From Herminiimonas arsenicoxydans (GTDB taxonomy: Bacteria > Pseudomonadota > Gammaproteobacteria > Burkholderiales > Burkholderiaceae_D), in the NCBI GenBank assembly GCA_000026125.1, contig CU207211.1, positions 558,001-622,000 of the forward strand: a stretch of DNA of 64,000 bases, read 5' to 3'. Both the position numbers and the translations under genes were made by a program. The notes under the pieces are model-generated. The model was not told the origin of the DNA. It was given only the letters and a program-made list of their open reading frames with translations, and made no database searches. This document shows positions 1-8,874 of this stretch, piece after piece. Numbering within the stretch: the stretch's first letter is position 1; each line of letters opens with the position of its first letter.

Positions 1-110
1 ACGCGATGCCCCGCTTGTACCAGTGCGCGTCCCAGATCCCAGATCACACGTTCTGTACCGCCGTAGCCGAAGACGGGAATGGGGCTGCGGTTGACAATCA
101 ATATATGCAT
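1..110 (-). CDS. glycosyltransferase (N-terminal fragment, runs off the left edge)
   Basis: An ATG at 108-110 on the minus strand opens a frame that stays open to base 1 (about 36 codons). It reads MHILIVNRSPIPVFGYGG and continues TERVIWDLGRALVQAGHRV. A short hydrophobic beta strand, then a glycine-rich GYGGTER turn and a helix ending in AGHxV is the usual N-terminus of GT-B fold family 4 glycosyltransferases, where this loop lies near the active site. The start is one base from the stop codon of the O-antigen ligase-like gene, so the genes are translationally coupled and this enzyme probably also builds LPS or another surface glycan. The donor and acceptor cannot be told from the fragment. 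Confidence 0.75.
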   Translation of the reverse strand, partial: MHILIVNRSPIPVFGYGGTERVIWDLGRALVQAGHR

Positions 111-111
111 G

Positions 112-1383
112 TCAGGATGGAGGCGAATCTGGCGCATGCGCGCCCAGCAATGGCACCACTGCTGCCAGCGATAATGCCATCACGTAATAGTTATGAAGGA
201 AGTTGACGTTGCTCATGCTGGCGCTGGCATGCATGAGGAGAAGGCCGCCCATCTGCCATGCAGCCACCTGATCTGTTTGAGCCAGGCGGCGGGTGGCCAT
301 CGCCAGGCCGATCAACAAAGCCAGTAAAGACGCCAGGCCCAGCAGGCCGCCATCAAGCGCGGCATTGAGGTACTGGTTATGTACATGTCCAACGCCGCGT
401 ACGACCGCAAGTTTGCTCAAGTCAGGGTTGGCTTCATCTTCACCCGCATGCTGAAGACGGCGTATACGTTCTGCACTGCCTACGCCTATCCATGGAGAGT
501 GCTGAAAACCTTGCCACGCCAGGTTCCACATATATAAACGGGCGCCGGTGGAGGTATTGTAATTCTGGGTAGTGCGAACCTCGCTTATTTCCTGCGCGGT
601 TTTGTGCAATTTCAAGAGGTCTCCTGGTGCCCACCATGCAGATGCCAGTATGAGCGCGATTGCGGACGCGAGCTGGGCGATGATCGGTAAGCGGCCTGAG
701 CTCCGCACTCGATGGCGGTGCCAGAACCATATGCACAGCAGGGCGCACCAGGGAATGATCAGGAAGGCACCAAGGGATTGGGAAAGTACAACGGCTATGA
801 CTGCGCATGCAACCGCGCATAGCCATAGCCAGCGGCGCAGCATGGATTGTTGTTCCGCGAGAGCAGCGGGGAGTAGCAGGCAAGCGTAAAAACTGCATGC
901 CACGGCCCATGGAATGGCATTGCTCGCCAGTGAGGAGCGTACATCTTGTCCGCTCAGCGACAGATAGGCCGTCCATATGAATGCAGTAATGCCGGCCAGC
1001 GCAATGGCATGCATTAGATATATACGTGCCTGAGGTGCAAGATTGCCTTTGCGCAAAATGAGATAGGCCGACAATGCCGGAACCAGTAGGCGAATTTGCG
1101 GATTGAGGATGTCGCTACTTTCATGCCATATCAACGCACATACGCCAGCCAGTAATAGCGCTGTAATACACGCACCCAGCCAGATGATGCTTGCACGGTT
1201 GCCATTGCGCGCCGTGCGTTGCGCACCGGCGGTCGAAGCGATTCCCCAGAAGAAAAACCCCAGCCATGCGATGCCGAGAGCTTTTGTGTGCAGCGGCGAC
1301 ATGACGACCAGCAATCCCAGCAGGGAAAAGGCCGCCGACCGTATCGTACTGCCATGCCCGGAAAGGGGCAGGGAATGAATCAT
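112..1383 (-). CDS. O-antigen ligase family (Wzy_C) membrane protein
   Basis: 423 residues, mostly hydrophobic, with about ten or more predicted membrane segments from residue 15 to the C-terminus. The large periplasmic loop carries R282 (GARLYMW) and the HNQYLNAALDGGLLGL stretch at 335-350, which fits the H-N-x-x-L...G-x-x-G signature of the WaaL/Wzy/PglL superfamily. In that family Arg and His are needed to transfer polymer from undecaprenyl pyrophosphate to lipid A-core. It lies in a leftward cluster between a family 2 and a family 4 glycosyltransferase, which supports a role in LPS core or O-antigen assembly. The superfamily also includes O-linked protein glycosylases and polymerases, and sequence alone does not separate these. 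The ATG at 1381-1383 is 12 bases after the stop of the upstream gene. Confidence 0.8.
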   Translation of the reverse strand: MIHSLPLSGHGSTIRSAAFSLLGLLVVMSPLHTKALGIAWLGFFFWGIASTAGAQRTARNGNRASIIWLGACITALLLAGVCALIWHESSDILNPQIRLLVPALSAYLILRKGNLAPQARIYLMHAIALAGITAFIWTAYLSLSGQDVRSSLASNAIPWAVACSFYACLLLPAALAEQQSMLRRWLWLCAVACAVIAVVLSQSLGAFLIIPWCALLCIWFWHRHRVRSSGRLPIIAQLASAIALILASAWWAPGDLLKLHKTAQEISEVRTTQNYNTSTGARLYMWNLAWQGFQHSPWIGVGSAERIRRLQHAGEDEANPDLSKLAVVRGVGHVHNQYLNAALDGGLLGLASLLALLIGLAMATRRLAQTDQVAAWQMGGLLLMHASASMSNVNFLHNYYVMALSLAAVVPLLGAHAPDSPPS

Positions 1384-1395
1384 GTGACTGTCCGG

Positions 1396-2238
1396 TTAGC
1401 GGGGGATATCGGTGCGTAGGCTATCATGGTCATACGCCAGTGCGGCGTAACGGAAGAAGCCTTCCAGTCCAACCACAAAACAATAAAGAAAGCCTGGCCC
1501 GCCGCAAAGGATTCCCCGCTGCCCGATATACAGACGCAAAAACATGGAGGAGCCGGAAAGCAGTCCGCGCAACACGCCGCCGCGCTTGCCGTTCTCCGCT
1601 CGCTTGGCGGCACCCAGCATTGAGTATTGCGTGAGTTTTTCCAGGCTGCCGCGCACGGTTTCGCGTGAATGATGCAGCAGGCGTCCCTTCAGCAGGACGC
1701 GGGGCGTGGGTTCGATCTCTAGCAGTGCCTGCTCATGCACGACCCCTGTAAACTCTCGCACCATGTCACGGCGGAACAGGCGTTCTATCTTGGCATCGGA
1801 ACGAAAATACTTGAGCTCGTGCTGAAACGCCACCATTCGCCATTGCACCTTCCATACGGCGCGTTTTCCTGAGCGCACTGCTGCCAGAAGTTCATCCTGT
1901 AATTCCGGCGTAATGCGTTCGTCGGCATCCAGAAAAAAAATATAATCGCATCGTGCATGTTGCAGCAGGCGATTGCGTTGTACGGCGAAGCCTTGCCAGT
2001 CGGGGTAGTTGAATACTTCTGCGCCTTCGGCAAGTGCGATTTCCCGTGTGCTATCTGTACTGCCGCTGTCAACTACGATAATCTGGTCAGCGAAAGCCGC
2101 GCTGTGCAAACAGGATGCGATGCGATGGGCCTCATTTTTTGTCAGGATCGCGATCGTCAGCGTAGGTTCTGATACGGCCTCATCGGTATGAGACGGCTGG
2201 CGGTTTTGCTCGGTCTTAGCGGGCGTGAAGTTCAACAT
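1396..2238 (-). CDS. family 2 glycosyltransferase, WaaE/KdtX-like
   Basis: GT-A glycosyltransferase. The domain starts at TIAILTKNEAHRI, followed by the nucleotide-sugar motif VDSGSTDSTREIA and the metal-binding FFLDADERI. A C-terminal hydrophobic segment (GGPGFLYCFVVGLEGFF) suggests attachment to the inner membrane. This arrangement is typical of the WaaE/KdtX beta-1,4-glucosyltransferase group acting on the LPS inner core, but the sugar cannot be assigned. I chose the ATG at 2236-2238 (280 residues) because GGGAA lies six bases upstream; in-frame starts at 2244 and 2289 would add up to 17 residues. First gene of the visible leftward LPS cluster, followed at 12 bases by the ligase. Confidence 0.8.
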   Translation of the reverse strand: MLNFTPAKTEQNRQPSHTDEAVSEPTLTIAILTKNEAHRIASCLHSAAFADQIIVVDSGSTDSTREIALAEGAEVFNYPDWQGFAVQRNRLLQHARCDYIFFLDADERITPELQDELLAAVRSGKRAVWKVQWRMVAFQHELKYFRSDAKIERLFRRDMVREFTGVVHEQALLEIEPTPRVLLKGRLLHHSRETVRGSLEKLTQYSMLGAAKRAENGKRGGVLRGLLSGSSMFLRLYIGQRGILCGGPGFLYCFVVGLEGFFRYAALAYDHDSLRTDIPR

Positions 2239-2364
2239 TGTCATTTCCCATGTACCGACGCATGCGAAGGTATGGAATATCCTCACCATCAAAAATGCAC
2301 GATTTTTAGTGGTGATATGACACGTCGTCCGGGGAACAGTTCAACCGGAAAATATGATATCCAG

Positions 2365-2399
2365 AGCAAACAAGGCAGGAATGTCCCGACTTGTTTGCT
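2365..2399 (-). terminator. hairpin downstream of purD
   Basis: AGCAAACAAG (2365-2374) pairs perfectly with CTTGTTTGCT (2390-2399) across a 15-base loop, starting 12 bases beyond the purD stop. There is no U tract on the minus strand, so it may be a weak terminator or an mRNA end-protecting hairpin. Confidence 0.4.
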
Positions 2400-2410
2400 T
2401 GTGGAAACAA

Positions 2411-3682
2411 TTAAGGGCGTTTGAGTGCGCGCCAGCCGATATCGTGGCGGTATTGCGCACCATCGAAATGGATGTGGTCTATCACTTCATAGGCTTTCTT
2501 TTGCGCCATCTTGACGCTGTCCCCCAAGCCGACTACGCACAAGACGCGGCCGCCGCTGGTGGTCAATTGCTTGTCGTTTAACGCAGTGCCGGCGTGAAAA
2601 GTCACGCTGTCTGCATCTTCTGCCGGAATGCCGGTGATGACATCGCCTTTGCGCGGCGCGTCCGGATAACCGGCTGCTGCCATTACAACGCCTAGCGCGG
2701 TGCGTCTATCCCATTCCAGTTCTATGGTGTCCAGCGTACCGTTGACGGCATGTTCCATCACGCCGACCAGATCGGTTTTCAGGCGCGCCATGATAGGTTG
2801 CGTTTCCGGATCGCCCATGCGGCAGTTGAATTCCAGTGTTTTTGGATTGCCCTTGTCGTCTATCATCAGGCCGGCATACAGGAAGCCGCTGAATGGAATG
2901 CCGTCTTTCGCCATGCCTTGTACGGTAGGCTGGATGATTTCCCGCATGACACGCGCGTGTAGCGCCGGCGTGACGATAGGGGCGGGCGAATACGCGCCCA
3001 TGCCACCGGTGTTCGGGCCCTCGTCATGATCGAGCAGGCGTTTGTGATCCTGGCTGGTAGCCAGCGCCAGAATGTTTTTGCCATCGACCATGACGATGAA
3101 GCTGGCTTCTTCGCCGGCGAGGAATTCTTCGATCACGACGCGGGCACCGGCATCGCCCAGTTTGTTATCGGACAGCATCATGTCGACTGCGGCATGCGCT
3201 TCTTCCAGCGTCATCGCCACCACCACGCCTTTGCCGGCTGCCAGGCCATCGGCCTTGATCACGATAGGTGCGCCCTTGCTGTCGATGTAGGCGTGAGCCG
3301 GTGCGACATCGGAGAAGGTCTGGTATTCGGCAGTCGGGATCGCGTGGCGCTGCATGAAGGATTTGGCAAAATCCTTGGAGCTTTCCAGCTGGGCGGCTTC
3401 TCTGGTCGGGCCGAAAATCTTCAAGCCCTGTGCGCGGAAAATATTGACGATGCCAGCAGCCAGCGGTGTTTCAGGACCAACCACGGTTAATGCAACATTT
3501 TCCTGCTGCACGAATTGCGCCAGTTCCTGCGGATCTGTGATGGCAATATTTTGCAGGCGCTCGTCGAGTGCCGTACCGCCATTGCCGGGGGCAACAAATA
3601 CCGTTTGTATCCGTTCGGATTGCGCCAGTTTCCAAGCCAGGGCGTGTTCGCGGCCGCCTGAGCCGACTACCAGAATTTTCAT
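2411..3682 (-). CDS. purD: phosphoribosylamine--glycine ligase (GAR synthetase)
   Basis: Makes glycinamide ribonucleotide from phosphoribosylamine, glycine and ATP, an early step of purine synthesis in the cytoplasm. 423 residues, the usual length. The N-terminal GSGGREHALAWKLA motif, the central ATP-grasp domain with NTGGMGAYSPAP, and the metal/ATP-binding EFNCRMGDPETQPI are all intact. The ATG at 3680-3682 begins MKILVVGSGG, the standard family start. It reads leftward behind yebC but a strong yebC terminator lies between, so it is probably transcribed from its own promoter. It is not next to purH as in enteric bacteria. Confidence 0.97.
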   Translation of the reverse strand: MKILVVGSGGREHALAWKLAQSERIQTVFVAPGNGGTALDERLQNIAITDPQELAQFVQQENVALTVVGPETPLAAGIVNIFRAQGLKIFGPTREAAQLESSKDFAKSFMQRHAIPTAEYQTFSDVAPAHAYIDSKGAPIVIKADGLAAGKGVVVAMTLEEAHAAVDMMLSDNKLGDAGARVVIEEFLAGEEASFIVMVDGKNILALATSQDHKRLLDHDEGPNTGGMGAYSPAPIVTPALHARVMREIIQPTVQGMAKDGIPFSGFLYAGLMIDDKGNPKTLEFNCRMGDPETQPIMARLKTDLVGVMEHAVNGTLDTIELEWDRRTALGVVMAAAGYPDAPRKGDVITGIPAEDADSVTFHAGTALNDKQLTTSGGRVLCVVGLGDSVKMAQKKAYEVIDHIHFDGAQYRHDIGWRALKRP

Positions 3683-3789
3683 GAGTCGTAATTACTTTTA
3701 CTAAAATTGTCGCATCGTTGTCTGCCGTATGGATGGACTGCGATGCAACTGGTTATCTTCAATTGCTGATCGTTTAAAAACATGATTAA

Positions 3790-3814
3790 AAAAAGCGGCG
3801 CCTGTCCGCTTTTT
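3790..3814 (-). terminator. rho-independent terminator of yebC
   Basis: On the minus strand an AAAAGCGG stem (3807-3814) pairs with CCGCTTTT (3791-3798) across a 7-9 base loop, followed by a run of T to 3788. It starts 12 bases after the yebC stop, in the right orientation. Confidence 0.85.
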
Positions 3815-3825
3815 CAATACACGTC

Positions 3826-4554
3826 TTATGCTTGTTCGATGACCGCGTTGGTAAACACTTCTTGCACATCGTCGAGATTTTCCAGGGCATCGAGCAGTTT
3901 CTGCATCTTGACGGCATCGTCGCCCTCGAACACTGTTTCGGTCGCCGGCTTCATCACCACTTCTGCCAGCTCGGCTTTGAAACCAGCAGCGGCGAGTGCA
4001 TCCTTGACGGCGGAAAAATCGTGCGGCGGACAGATCACTTCTATCCCACCTTCTTCGTCGGTCGTCACATCTTCGGCGCCTGCTTCGAGTGCTGCTTCCA
4101 TCAGTTTGTCTTCATCGGTGCCGGGTGCGAAGAAGAACTGGCCGCAATGCTTGAACAGAAAAGCGACCGAACCTTCAGTGCCCATATTGCCGCCAAACTT
4201 GGAAAATGCATGGCGCACTTCCGCCACCGTGCGCACGCGATTGTCTGTCATGCAGTCAACCAGAATCGCTGCACCGTTGATGCCATAACCTTCGTAACGG
4301 ATTTCTTCGTAGTTAACGCCTTCCAGGCCGCCACTGCCGCGTTGTATTGCGCGTGTGACATTGTCTTTCGGCATATTGGCATCGGCTGCCTTGTCTACTG
4401 CCAGGCGCAGGCGCGGATTGGCGGCGATATCGCCACCGCCCATGCGTGCTGCTACAGTGATTTCCTTGATCAGCCGGGTCCAGATTTTGCCGCGTTTTTC
4501 GTCTTGACGGCCTTTACGATGCTGGATATTGGCCCATTTGCTATGTCCTGCCAT
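3826..4554 (-). CDS. yebC: YebC/PmpR family regulatory protein
   Basis: 242 residues, full length for the family. The N-terminus [18 protein letters not shown] is the family hallmark, followed by [17 protein letters not shown] and IRYEGYG(I/V)NG. Members are cytoplasmic proteins of three domains; some act as DNA-binding transcriptional regulators (PmpR) and recent work on relatives links them to relief of ribosome stalling. In many bacteria the gene sits beside ruvC; here its neighbours are purD and, divergently, a HerA-like ATPase gene. The start is the ATG at 4552-4554. Confidence 0.95.
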   Translation of the reverse strand: MAGHSKWANIQHRKGRQDEKRGKIWTRLIKEITVAARMGGGDIAANPRLRLAVDKAADANMPKDNVTRAIQRGSGGLEGVNYEEIRYEGYGINGAAILVDCMTDNRVRTVAEVRHAFSKFGGNMGTEGSVAFLFKHCGQFFFAPGTDEDKLMEAALEAGAEDVTTDEEGGIEVICPPHDFSAVKDALAAAGFKAELAEVVMKPATETVFEGDDAVKMQKLLDALENLDDVQEVFTNAVIEQA

Positions 4555-4644
4555 GACGAATCTTTCCGAATGAGTTAGCTATAATGAAGCGCAGATTTTA
4601 CCATATCGCCTGCACGCCAACCCCTAGCCCTTGTGGACAAAAAC

Positions 4645-6153
4645 ATGCCAAATCCCCTGCTGATCGCCAAAAACAAAGATCACGAACTCAGTCTGTTGCC
4701 GGAGCTTGCCAATCGGCATGGTTGTATCACGGGTGCGACCGGTACCGGCAAAACCGTTACCTTGCAAACCTTCGCGCAAGCTCTGTCGAATATCGGGGTG
4801 CCGGTTTTCATGGCTGACGTCAAAGGCGATCTGTCCGGCATCGCCAAGCCGGGCACTTTCACCGGCAAGGTGAAAGAGCGGTATACGACGCTGGGCGTGG
4901 ACGAACCGGTTTGGGCCGGTGCGCCGGTCACGTTCTGGGATGTCTATGGTGTCAAAGGCCATCCGGTGCGCGCCACGATTTCCGATCTCGGTCCGCTACT
5001 GCTGGCGCGTATGCTGAATTTGAACGATACCCAGCAAGGTGTGTTGCAACTGGTGTTCAAGATTGCCGACGATAACCGCCTGCTCTTGCTGGACACCAAG
5101 GATTTGCGCGCGATGCTGCAGCATGTAGGCGATAACGCGGCGACCTTTCAGACTGAATACGGCAATATTTCAGCGGCCAGCATAGGGGCGATTCAGCGCG
5201 GCCTGATCGGGGTCGAAGAGCAGGGCGGCGATCAATTCTTCGGCGAACCGATGCTGAATATCGAAGATTTGATGCAGACCGATGCCAAAGGCAAGGGCGT
5301 GATCAATATTCTTGCTGCCGATAAGTTGATGAATGCACCGCGTTTGTATTCGACTTTCCTGCTATGGATGCTATCGGAATTGTTTGAGCATTTGCCGGAA
5401 GTCGGCGATCTGGACAAGCCGAAACTGGCATTCTTTTTCGACGAAGCGCATCTGCTGTTTGCCGAAGCCCCCAAGCCCCTGCTGCAAAAAATCGAACAGG
5501 TGGTGCGCCTGATACGTTCCAAAGGCGTAGGCGTGTATTTCGTGACGCAGAATCCGCTGGATATCCCGGATACCGTACTTGGGCAATTGGGCAATCGCGT
5601 CCAGCATGCCTTGCGCGCCTATACGCCGCGCGATCAAAAAGCGGTACAGGCCGCCGCAGAAACCTTCCGTCCGAATCCGGCACTGAATATCGTGCAGGTG
5701 ATTACCGAACTGGGCGTGGGTGAAGCACTGGTTTCGTTTCTGGATGAAAAGGGCAGGCCTAACATCGTCGAACGCGGTTTCGTTTTGCCGCCGGCTTCGC
5801 AAATCGGCCCGATTACCGATGCAGAGCGCGCGGCATTAATGGTGAACTCCATGGTGGCTGGTGTCTATGAAAAAACCGTAGACCGCGAATCCGCCTACGA
5901 AAAAATCAAGGGGCGTGTAGAAAAGCAGACACAGGAAGCGGCTGAGGCCAAAGCCGCGGAAGCAGAGAGCGGCGGCGGATTTTCCGATGTGCTGGGCGGC
6001 ATTTTCGGTAATGGCAACGGCAAAAAAACTGCCGGTCGACGCAGCGACACTGTAGTGGAAGCGATGATGAAATCAGCAGTGCGCACGATGGGTTCAACCG
6101 TTGGACGTGAAATCATCCGTGGCGTACTGGGTTCCATCATGAAAAGGAAATAG
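4645..6153 (+). CDS. HerA-like ATPase of the DUF853 (YjgR) family
   Basis: 502 residues. Walker A GATGTGKT at 30-37 and Walker B FFFDEAH with D266/E267, then the arginine-finger region typical of HerA/FtsK ATPases, and the conserved tail [15 protein letters not shown]. The family (DUF853, E. coli YjgR) is cytoplasmic and described as a putative ATPase of poorly known function. A low-complexity Ala/Glu linker at about 420-455 precedes the C-terminal helix. I prefer the ATG at 4645 with GGA eight bases upstream; an in-frame GTG at 4633 would add four residues. Divergent from yebC; a terminator follows. Confidence 0.88.
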   Translation: MPNPLLIAKNKDHELSLLPELANRHGCITGATGTGKTVTLQTFAQALSNIGVPVFMADVKGDLSGIAKPGTFTGKVKERYTTLGVDEPVWAGAPVTFWDVYGVKGHPVRATISDLGPLLLARMLNLNDTQQGVLQLVFKIADDNRLLLLDTKDLRAMLQHVGDNAATFQTEYGNISAASIGAIQRGLIGVEEQGGDQFFGEPMLNIEDLMQTDAKGKGVINILAADKLMNAPRLYSTFLLWMLSELFEHLPEVGDLDKPKLAFFFDEAHLLFAEAPKPLLQKIEQVVRLIRSKGVGVYFVTQNPLDIPDTVLGQLGNRVQHALRAYTPRDQKAVQAAAETFRPNPALNIVQVITELGVGEALVSFLDEKGRPNIVERGFVLPPASQIGPITDAERAALMVNSMVAGVYEKTVDRESAYEKIKGRVEKQTQEAAEAKAAEAESGGGFSDVLGGIFGNGNGKKTAGRRSDTVVEAMMKSAVRTMGSTVGREIIRGVLGSIMKRK

Positions 6154-6207
6154 TGGACATGACGATCGGGGATCGTGCCGGATAGTCTTCCATGCGTGCT
6201 ACGCACG

Positions 6208-6235
6208 ATGGCGCTCGTTCAAGGACGAGCGCCAT
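6208..6235 (+). terminator. terminator hairpin after the HerA-like gene
   Basis: ATGGCGCTCGT (6208-6218) and ACGAGCGCCAT (6225-6235) form a perfect 11-bp stem with a 6-base loop, followed by TTTCA. Because it starts with only a short T run it is a moderate terminator. Confidence 0.7.
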
Positions 6236-6240
6236 TTTCA

Positions 6241-6270
6241 TATGCAACCTCTGTATATGCAACCTCTGTA
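6241..6270. repeat. perfect 15-bp tandem duplication
   Basis: TATGCAACCTCTGTA occurs twice without a gap (6241-6255 and 6256-6270), just past the terminator. It looks like a recent slippage duplication in the spacer; no function is apparent. Confidence 0.9.
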
Positions 6271-6394
6271 TTACTCGATTCAATCACTGCTACGAGCAGG
6301 TTTGGGTGAGAGCAACTGTTTGGAGAGGCGCCCGCTTTATCGGCAAGGGACGAGAAATGTGAATGTTTCAGTGACGGATACAGTTGAACGCGCT

Positions 6395-7297
6395 TTACGA
6401 CTGCGGAGAGTGATCGAGTAAATACTGCATCAGCCAGCGGCCGGCCTGCCCTGGCGCTTCGTCGAGACGATTGATCATGTGCAGCGTGTATTCTCCGCTG
6501 ATCAGGTGTTCCAGCTTCAGCTGTACCAGCCGTCCAGTGTCCAGATCTTCACGTATCATTTCTTCCGGCATCGAACCCCAGCCCAGGCCGTTACGCAACA
6601 GCATATGCTTGGCGCCCAGATCGCCGAGGCGCCAGTCGCGTACGGCAACCACACCAAAATTCTGGCCGGCAGTGAGTTCGCTGCGGTCAGTCAGCACCAG
6701 CTGCGTGTAATCGCGCGCGATTTCGGTTGGAATAATGCCTTCCATCTGTGCCAGCGGGTGCGAGGGCGCAGCGACTGGCAGCATCGTGATGGAGCCTGCC
6801 GGCTGGCTCTGGAAGGTATCGGCGAAATCGAGCATGGGGCCGGCAATGCCGATCTGGCAGGTGCGCTGGCCGACCAGATGCATCACTGCACCCAGCGCTT
6901 CTATGCGCAAACGCAATGCCACGGTAGGAAAACGCTGCTGAAATGCCTGCAAGGCGGCAACCAGTCGGCAATTGGGGAACATTACATCGACTGCGATTGA
7001 GACTTCCGCTTCCAGACCCTGCGCCAGCGTTTTTGCGCGCGCCCGCATCGCGTCGACCTTCAGGCCGACAGTGCGCGCATCGGCCAGCAAGGCCTTGCCG
7101 GCTTCGGTCAGCGTTGGTTTGCGCTTGCTACGGTCGAACAGCGCGACATTCAACTGTGCTTCCAGATTGGCAATGGTGTAACTGATCACCGACTGCGTGC
7201 GGTGCAGTTCGCGCGCCGCTTTGGAAAAGCTGCCGTAATCAATGACGGCGACAAATACGCGCAATTGCTCCAGTGTTGGTGTCCCGGGATCTCTCAT
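6395..7297 (-). CDS. LysR family transcriptional regulator
   Basis: 300 residues. The winged HTH covers residues 7-66 (LEQLRVFVAVIDYGSFSKAA, then TQSVISYTIANLEAQL and LFDRS), with a periplasmic-binding-protein-like effector domain from about 95 to 295. It is divergent from the azoreductase gene with a 155-base shared spacer, the classic layout in which a LysR protein controls its neighbour and itself. The effector is unknown; quinones, azo dyes or other electrophiles would be reasonable guesses from the neighbour only. Start: ATG at 7295-7297. Confidence 0.92.
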   Translation of the reverse strand: MRDPGTPTLEQLRVFVAVIDYGSFSKAARELHRTQSVISYTIANLEAQLNVALFDRSKRKPTLTEAGKALLADARTVGLKVDAMRARAKTLAQGLEAEVSIAVDVMFPNCRLVAALQAFQQRFPTVALRLRIEALGAVMHLVGQRTCQIGIAGPMLDFADTFQSQPAGSITMLPVAAPSHPLAQMEGIIPTEIARDYTQLVLTDRSELTAGQNFGVVAVRDWRLGDLGAKHMLLRNGLGWGSMPEEMIREDLDTGRLVQLKLEHLISGEYTLHMINRLDEAPGQAGRWLMQYLLDHSPQS

Positions 7298-7309
7298 ATC
7301 TAAAAAATC

Positions 7310-7351
7310 GATGCTAATGAGTTAAATAATGTGGGTTTTCTTGATGCTAAT
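7310..7351. promoter_or_regulatory. candidate LysR site: two GATGCTAAT direct repeats
   Basis: GATGCTAAT occurs at 7310-7318 and again at 7343-7351, 33 bases apart (about three helical turns), in the spacer between the divergent LysR and azoR genes. Same-face repeats in this position suggest binding by the LysR protein. This is an inference from position and spacing only. Confidence 0.4.
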
Positions 7352-7452
7352 CCTGTTCTACGATGGTTGCAACAACACGATATGTGTTTTTTAAGCAGAT
7401 GCAGGTTGAAAAACCGCGCTGCCCATCATTTGACACGAAAGCGAGTTCTATC

Positions 7453-8067
7453 ATGACCAAGATTCTCAACATTAACAGCAGCGTCCGTATCGGCGATTCG
7501 ATTTCGCGCAAAGTGACGACCGAATTCATCAATAAATGGAAAGCCAGGGAGGCCGATGCCATTGTCGTTGAGCGCGATCTGGCAGCGCAACCCTTGCCGC
7601 ATATTGATGGCAGCACGCTGGGCGCCTTCTTTACGCCAGCCGAGCAACGCACGCCCGAGCAGGCGCAAATTGCTACATTGTCGGAGACGCTGGTGCGGGA
7701 ATTGTTCGATGCCGATGTGATTGTGATCGGTGCCCCTATGTATAATTTTTCCATTACCTCTGGTTTGAAAGCATGGATAGACCACGTGGCGCGCGCCGGC
7801 GTAACGTTCAAGTACACTGACAAAGGCCCGGTAGGCCTGTTGACTGGCAAAAAAGTGTATATCTTCACTGCCAGCGGCGGTGTTTACAGTGAAGGCCCGG
7901 CTCAGGCCATGGACTTCAATGCGACTTATTTGCGCACCGTACTGGGCTTTATCGGCTTGACCGATGTGACGATTATCAACAGCGAAGGTGTGGCGATGGG
8001 TGCGGAAGGTGTCAACAAAGCATTGGCAAAAACCAGTAACACCATCAACGAATTGCTGCCAGCCTGA
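7453..8067 (+). CDS. azoR: FMN-dependent NADH:quinone/azo oxidoreductase
   Basis: 204 residues, flavodoxin-like fold. It reduces quinones by two electrons and azo bonds using NADH, and is thought to protect against thiol-reactive electrophiles. The N-terminal INSSVRIGDSISRKV phosphate loop, the FMN-binding GAPMYNFSITSGLKAWID, and FTASGGVY are all recognisable. The ATG at 7453 matches the usual N-terminus (MTKILNINSS); an earlier in-frame start at 7363 would add 30 unlikely residues. Probably controlled by the divergent LysR gene. Confidence 0.93.
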   Translation: MTKILNINSSVRIGDSISRKVTTEFINKWKAREADAIVVERDLAAQPLPHIDGSTLGAFFTPAEQRTPEQAQIATLSETLVRELFDADVIVIGAPMYNFSITSGLKAWIDHVARAGVTFKYTDKGPVGLLTGKKVYIFTASGGVYSEGPAQAMDFNATYLRTVLGFIGLTDVTIINSEGVAMGAEGVNKALAKTSNTINELLPA

Positions 8068-8092
8068 TATCCTTCGTCTTTCGTGCAAAAAA

Positions 8093-8123
8093 GCAGCCGA
8101 TGCCGATAAGCGGTAACGGCTGC
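8093..8123 (+). terminator. weak hairpin after azoR
   Basis: GCAGCCG (8093-8099) and CGGCTGC (8117-8123) can pair over a 17-base loop between azoR and ribA. It has no T tract, so it may only attenuate read-through. Confidence 0.3.
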
Positions 8124-8140
8124 CAGATGAAGACTGATCA

Positions 8141-8776
8141 ATGACTACTAGCCTTACTTCCGTCCCTGCAGCAGCGGCTGTGCTTCCTGCTGTTGAGCTG
8201 GATTATGTTGCCTCCTGCGAATTGCCCATGCCGTGGGCAAAGTTTCGCCTGCACGCCTTTACTGAACCGGCAACCGGCAAGGAACATGTCGCCATTACGC
8301 TGGGCGACGTCGCTAATGGCGAACCGGTATTGGCGCGCATACACTCCGAATGCCTGACCGGCGACGCCTTGTTCAGCCTGCGCTGTGATTGCGGCCCGCA
8401 ACTGGAGGCGGCATTGCAAAAAATCGCCGAAGAAGGACGCGGCGCCTTGTTTTATTTGCGCCAGGAAGGGCGCGGCATTGGCCTGGTGAATAAAATTCGC
8501 GCCTATCAATTGCAGGATGCGGGTGCCGATACGGTGGAAGCGAACGAAGCGCTGGGTTTCAAACCGGATCAGCGCAATTACCGCTTATGCCTGCCGATGC
8601 TGCAGCATTTGAAAATTTCCAGCCTGCGCCTGATGACCAATAATCCGCGCAAAATTACGGCGATGGAACAGTTGGGCCTGAAGGTAGTGGAGCGTGTGCC
8701 GCTGGTCATTACGCACAATCCGTTCAATGAGCGTTATCTGGCCACCAAGGCAGGCAAGCTCGGCCATCTGTTTTAA
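8141..8776 (+). CDS. ribA: GTP cyclohydrolase II
   Basis: First committed enzyme of riboflavin synthesis: converts GTP to the 2,5-diamino-6-ribosylamino-pyrimidinone 5'-phosphate with loss of formate and pyrophosphate. 211 residues. The zinc ligands C71, C82 and C84 have the family spacing, and the GTP-binding RQEGRGIGL and EANEALGF motifs follow. The first 20 residues are a small Ala/Pro-rich extension compared with E. coli RibA. Stand-alone gene, not fused to a RibB domain. It follows azoR, an FMN enzyme, by 73 bases, though a hairpin lies between. Confidence 0.96.
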   Translation: MTTSLTSVPAAAAVLPAVELDYVASCELPMPWAKFRLHAFTEPATGKEHVAITLGDVANGEPVLARIHSECLTGDALFSLRCDCGPQLEAALQKIAEEGRGALFYLRQEGRGIGLVNKIRAYQLQDAGADTVEANEALGFKPDQRNYRLCLPMLQHLKISSLRLMTNNPRKITAMEQLGLKVVERVPLVITHNPFNERYLATKAGKLGHLF

Positions 8777-8874
8777 GGGCTGTCATTCAAGATTCTGTTC
8801 ATTGAACGCATACGGCCGGCACTTCCGGTGCAGATTGTCAGCAGCCTGCAAGCCTTCGTCCGTACAATCGACAT

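Noticed and set aside
6..206. 66-codon rightward frame at the left edge
   Set aside because: It overlaps the glycosyltransferase N-terminus and the ligase end on the other strand, which have recognisable sequence and tight gene spacing.
8068..8140. FMN riboswitch before ribA
   Set aside because: The spacer is only 73 bases and lacks the conserved RFN stems; only a small hairpin is present.
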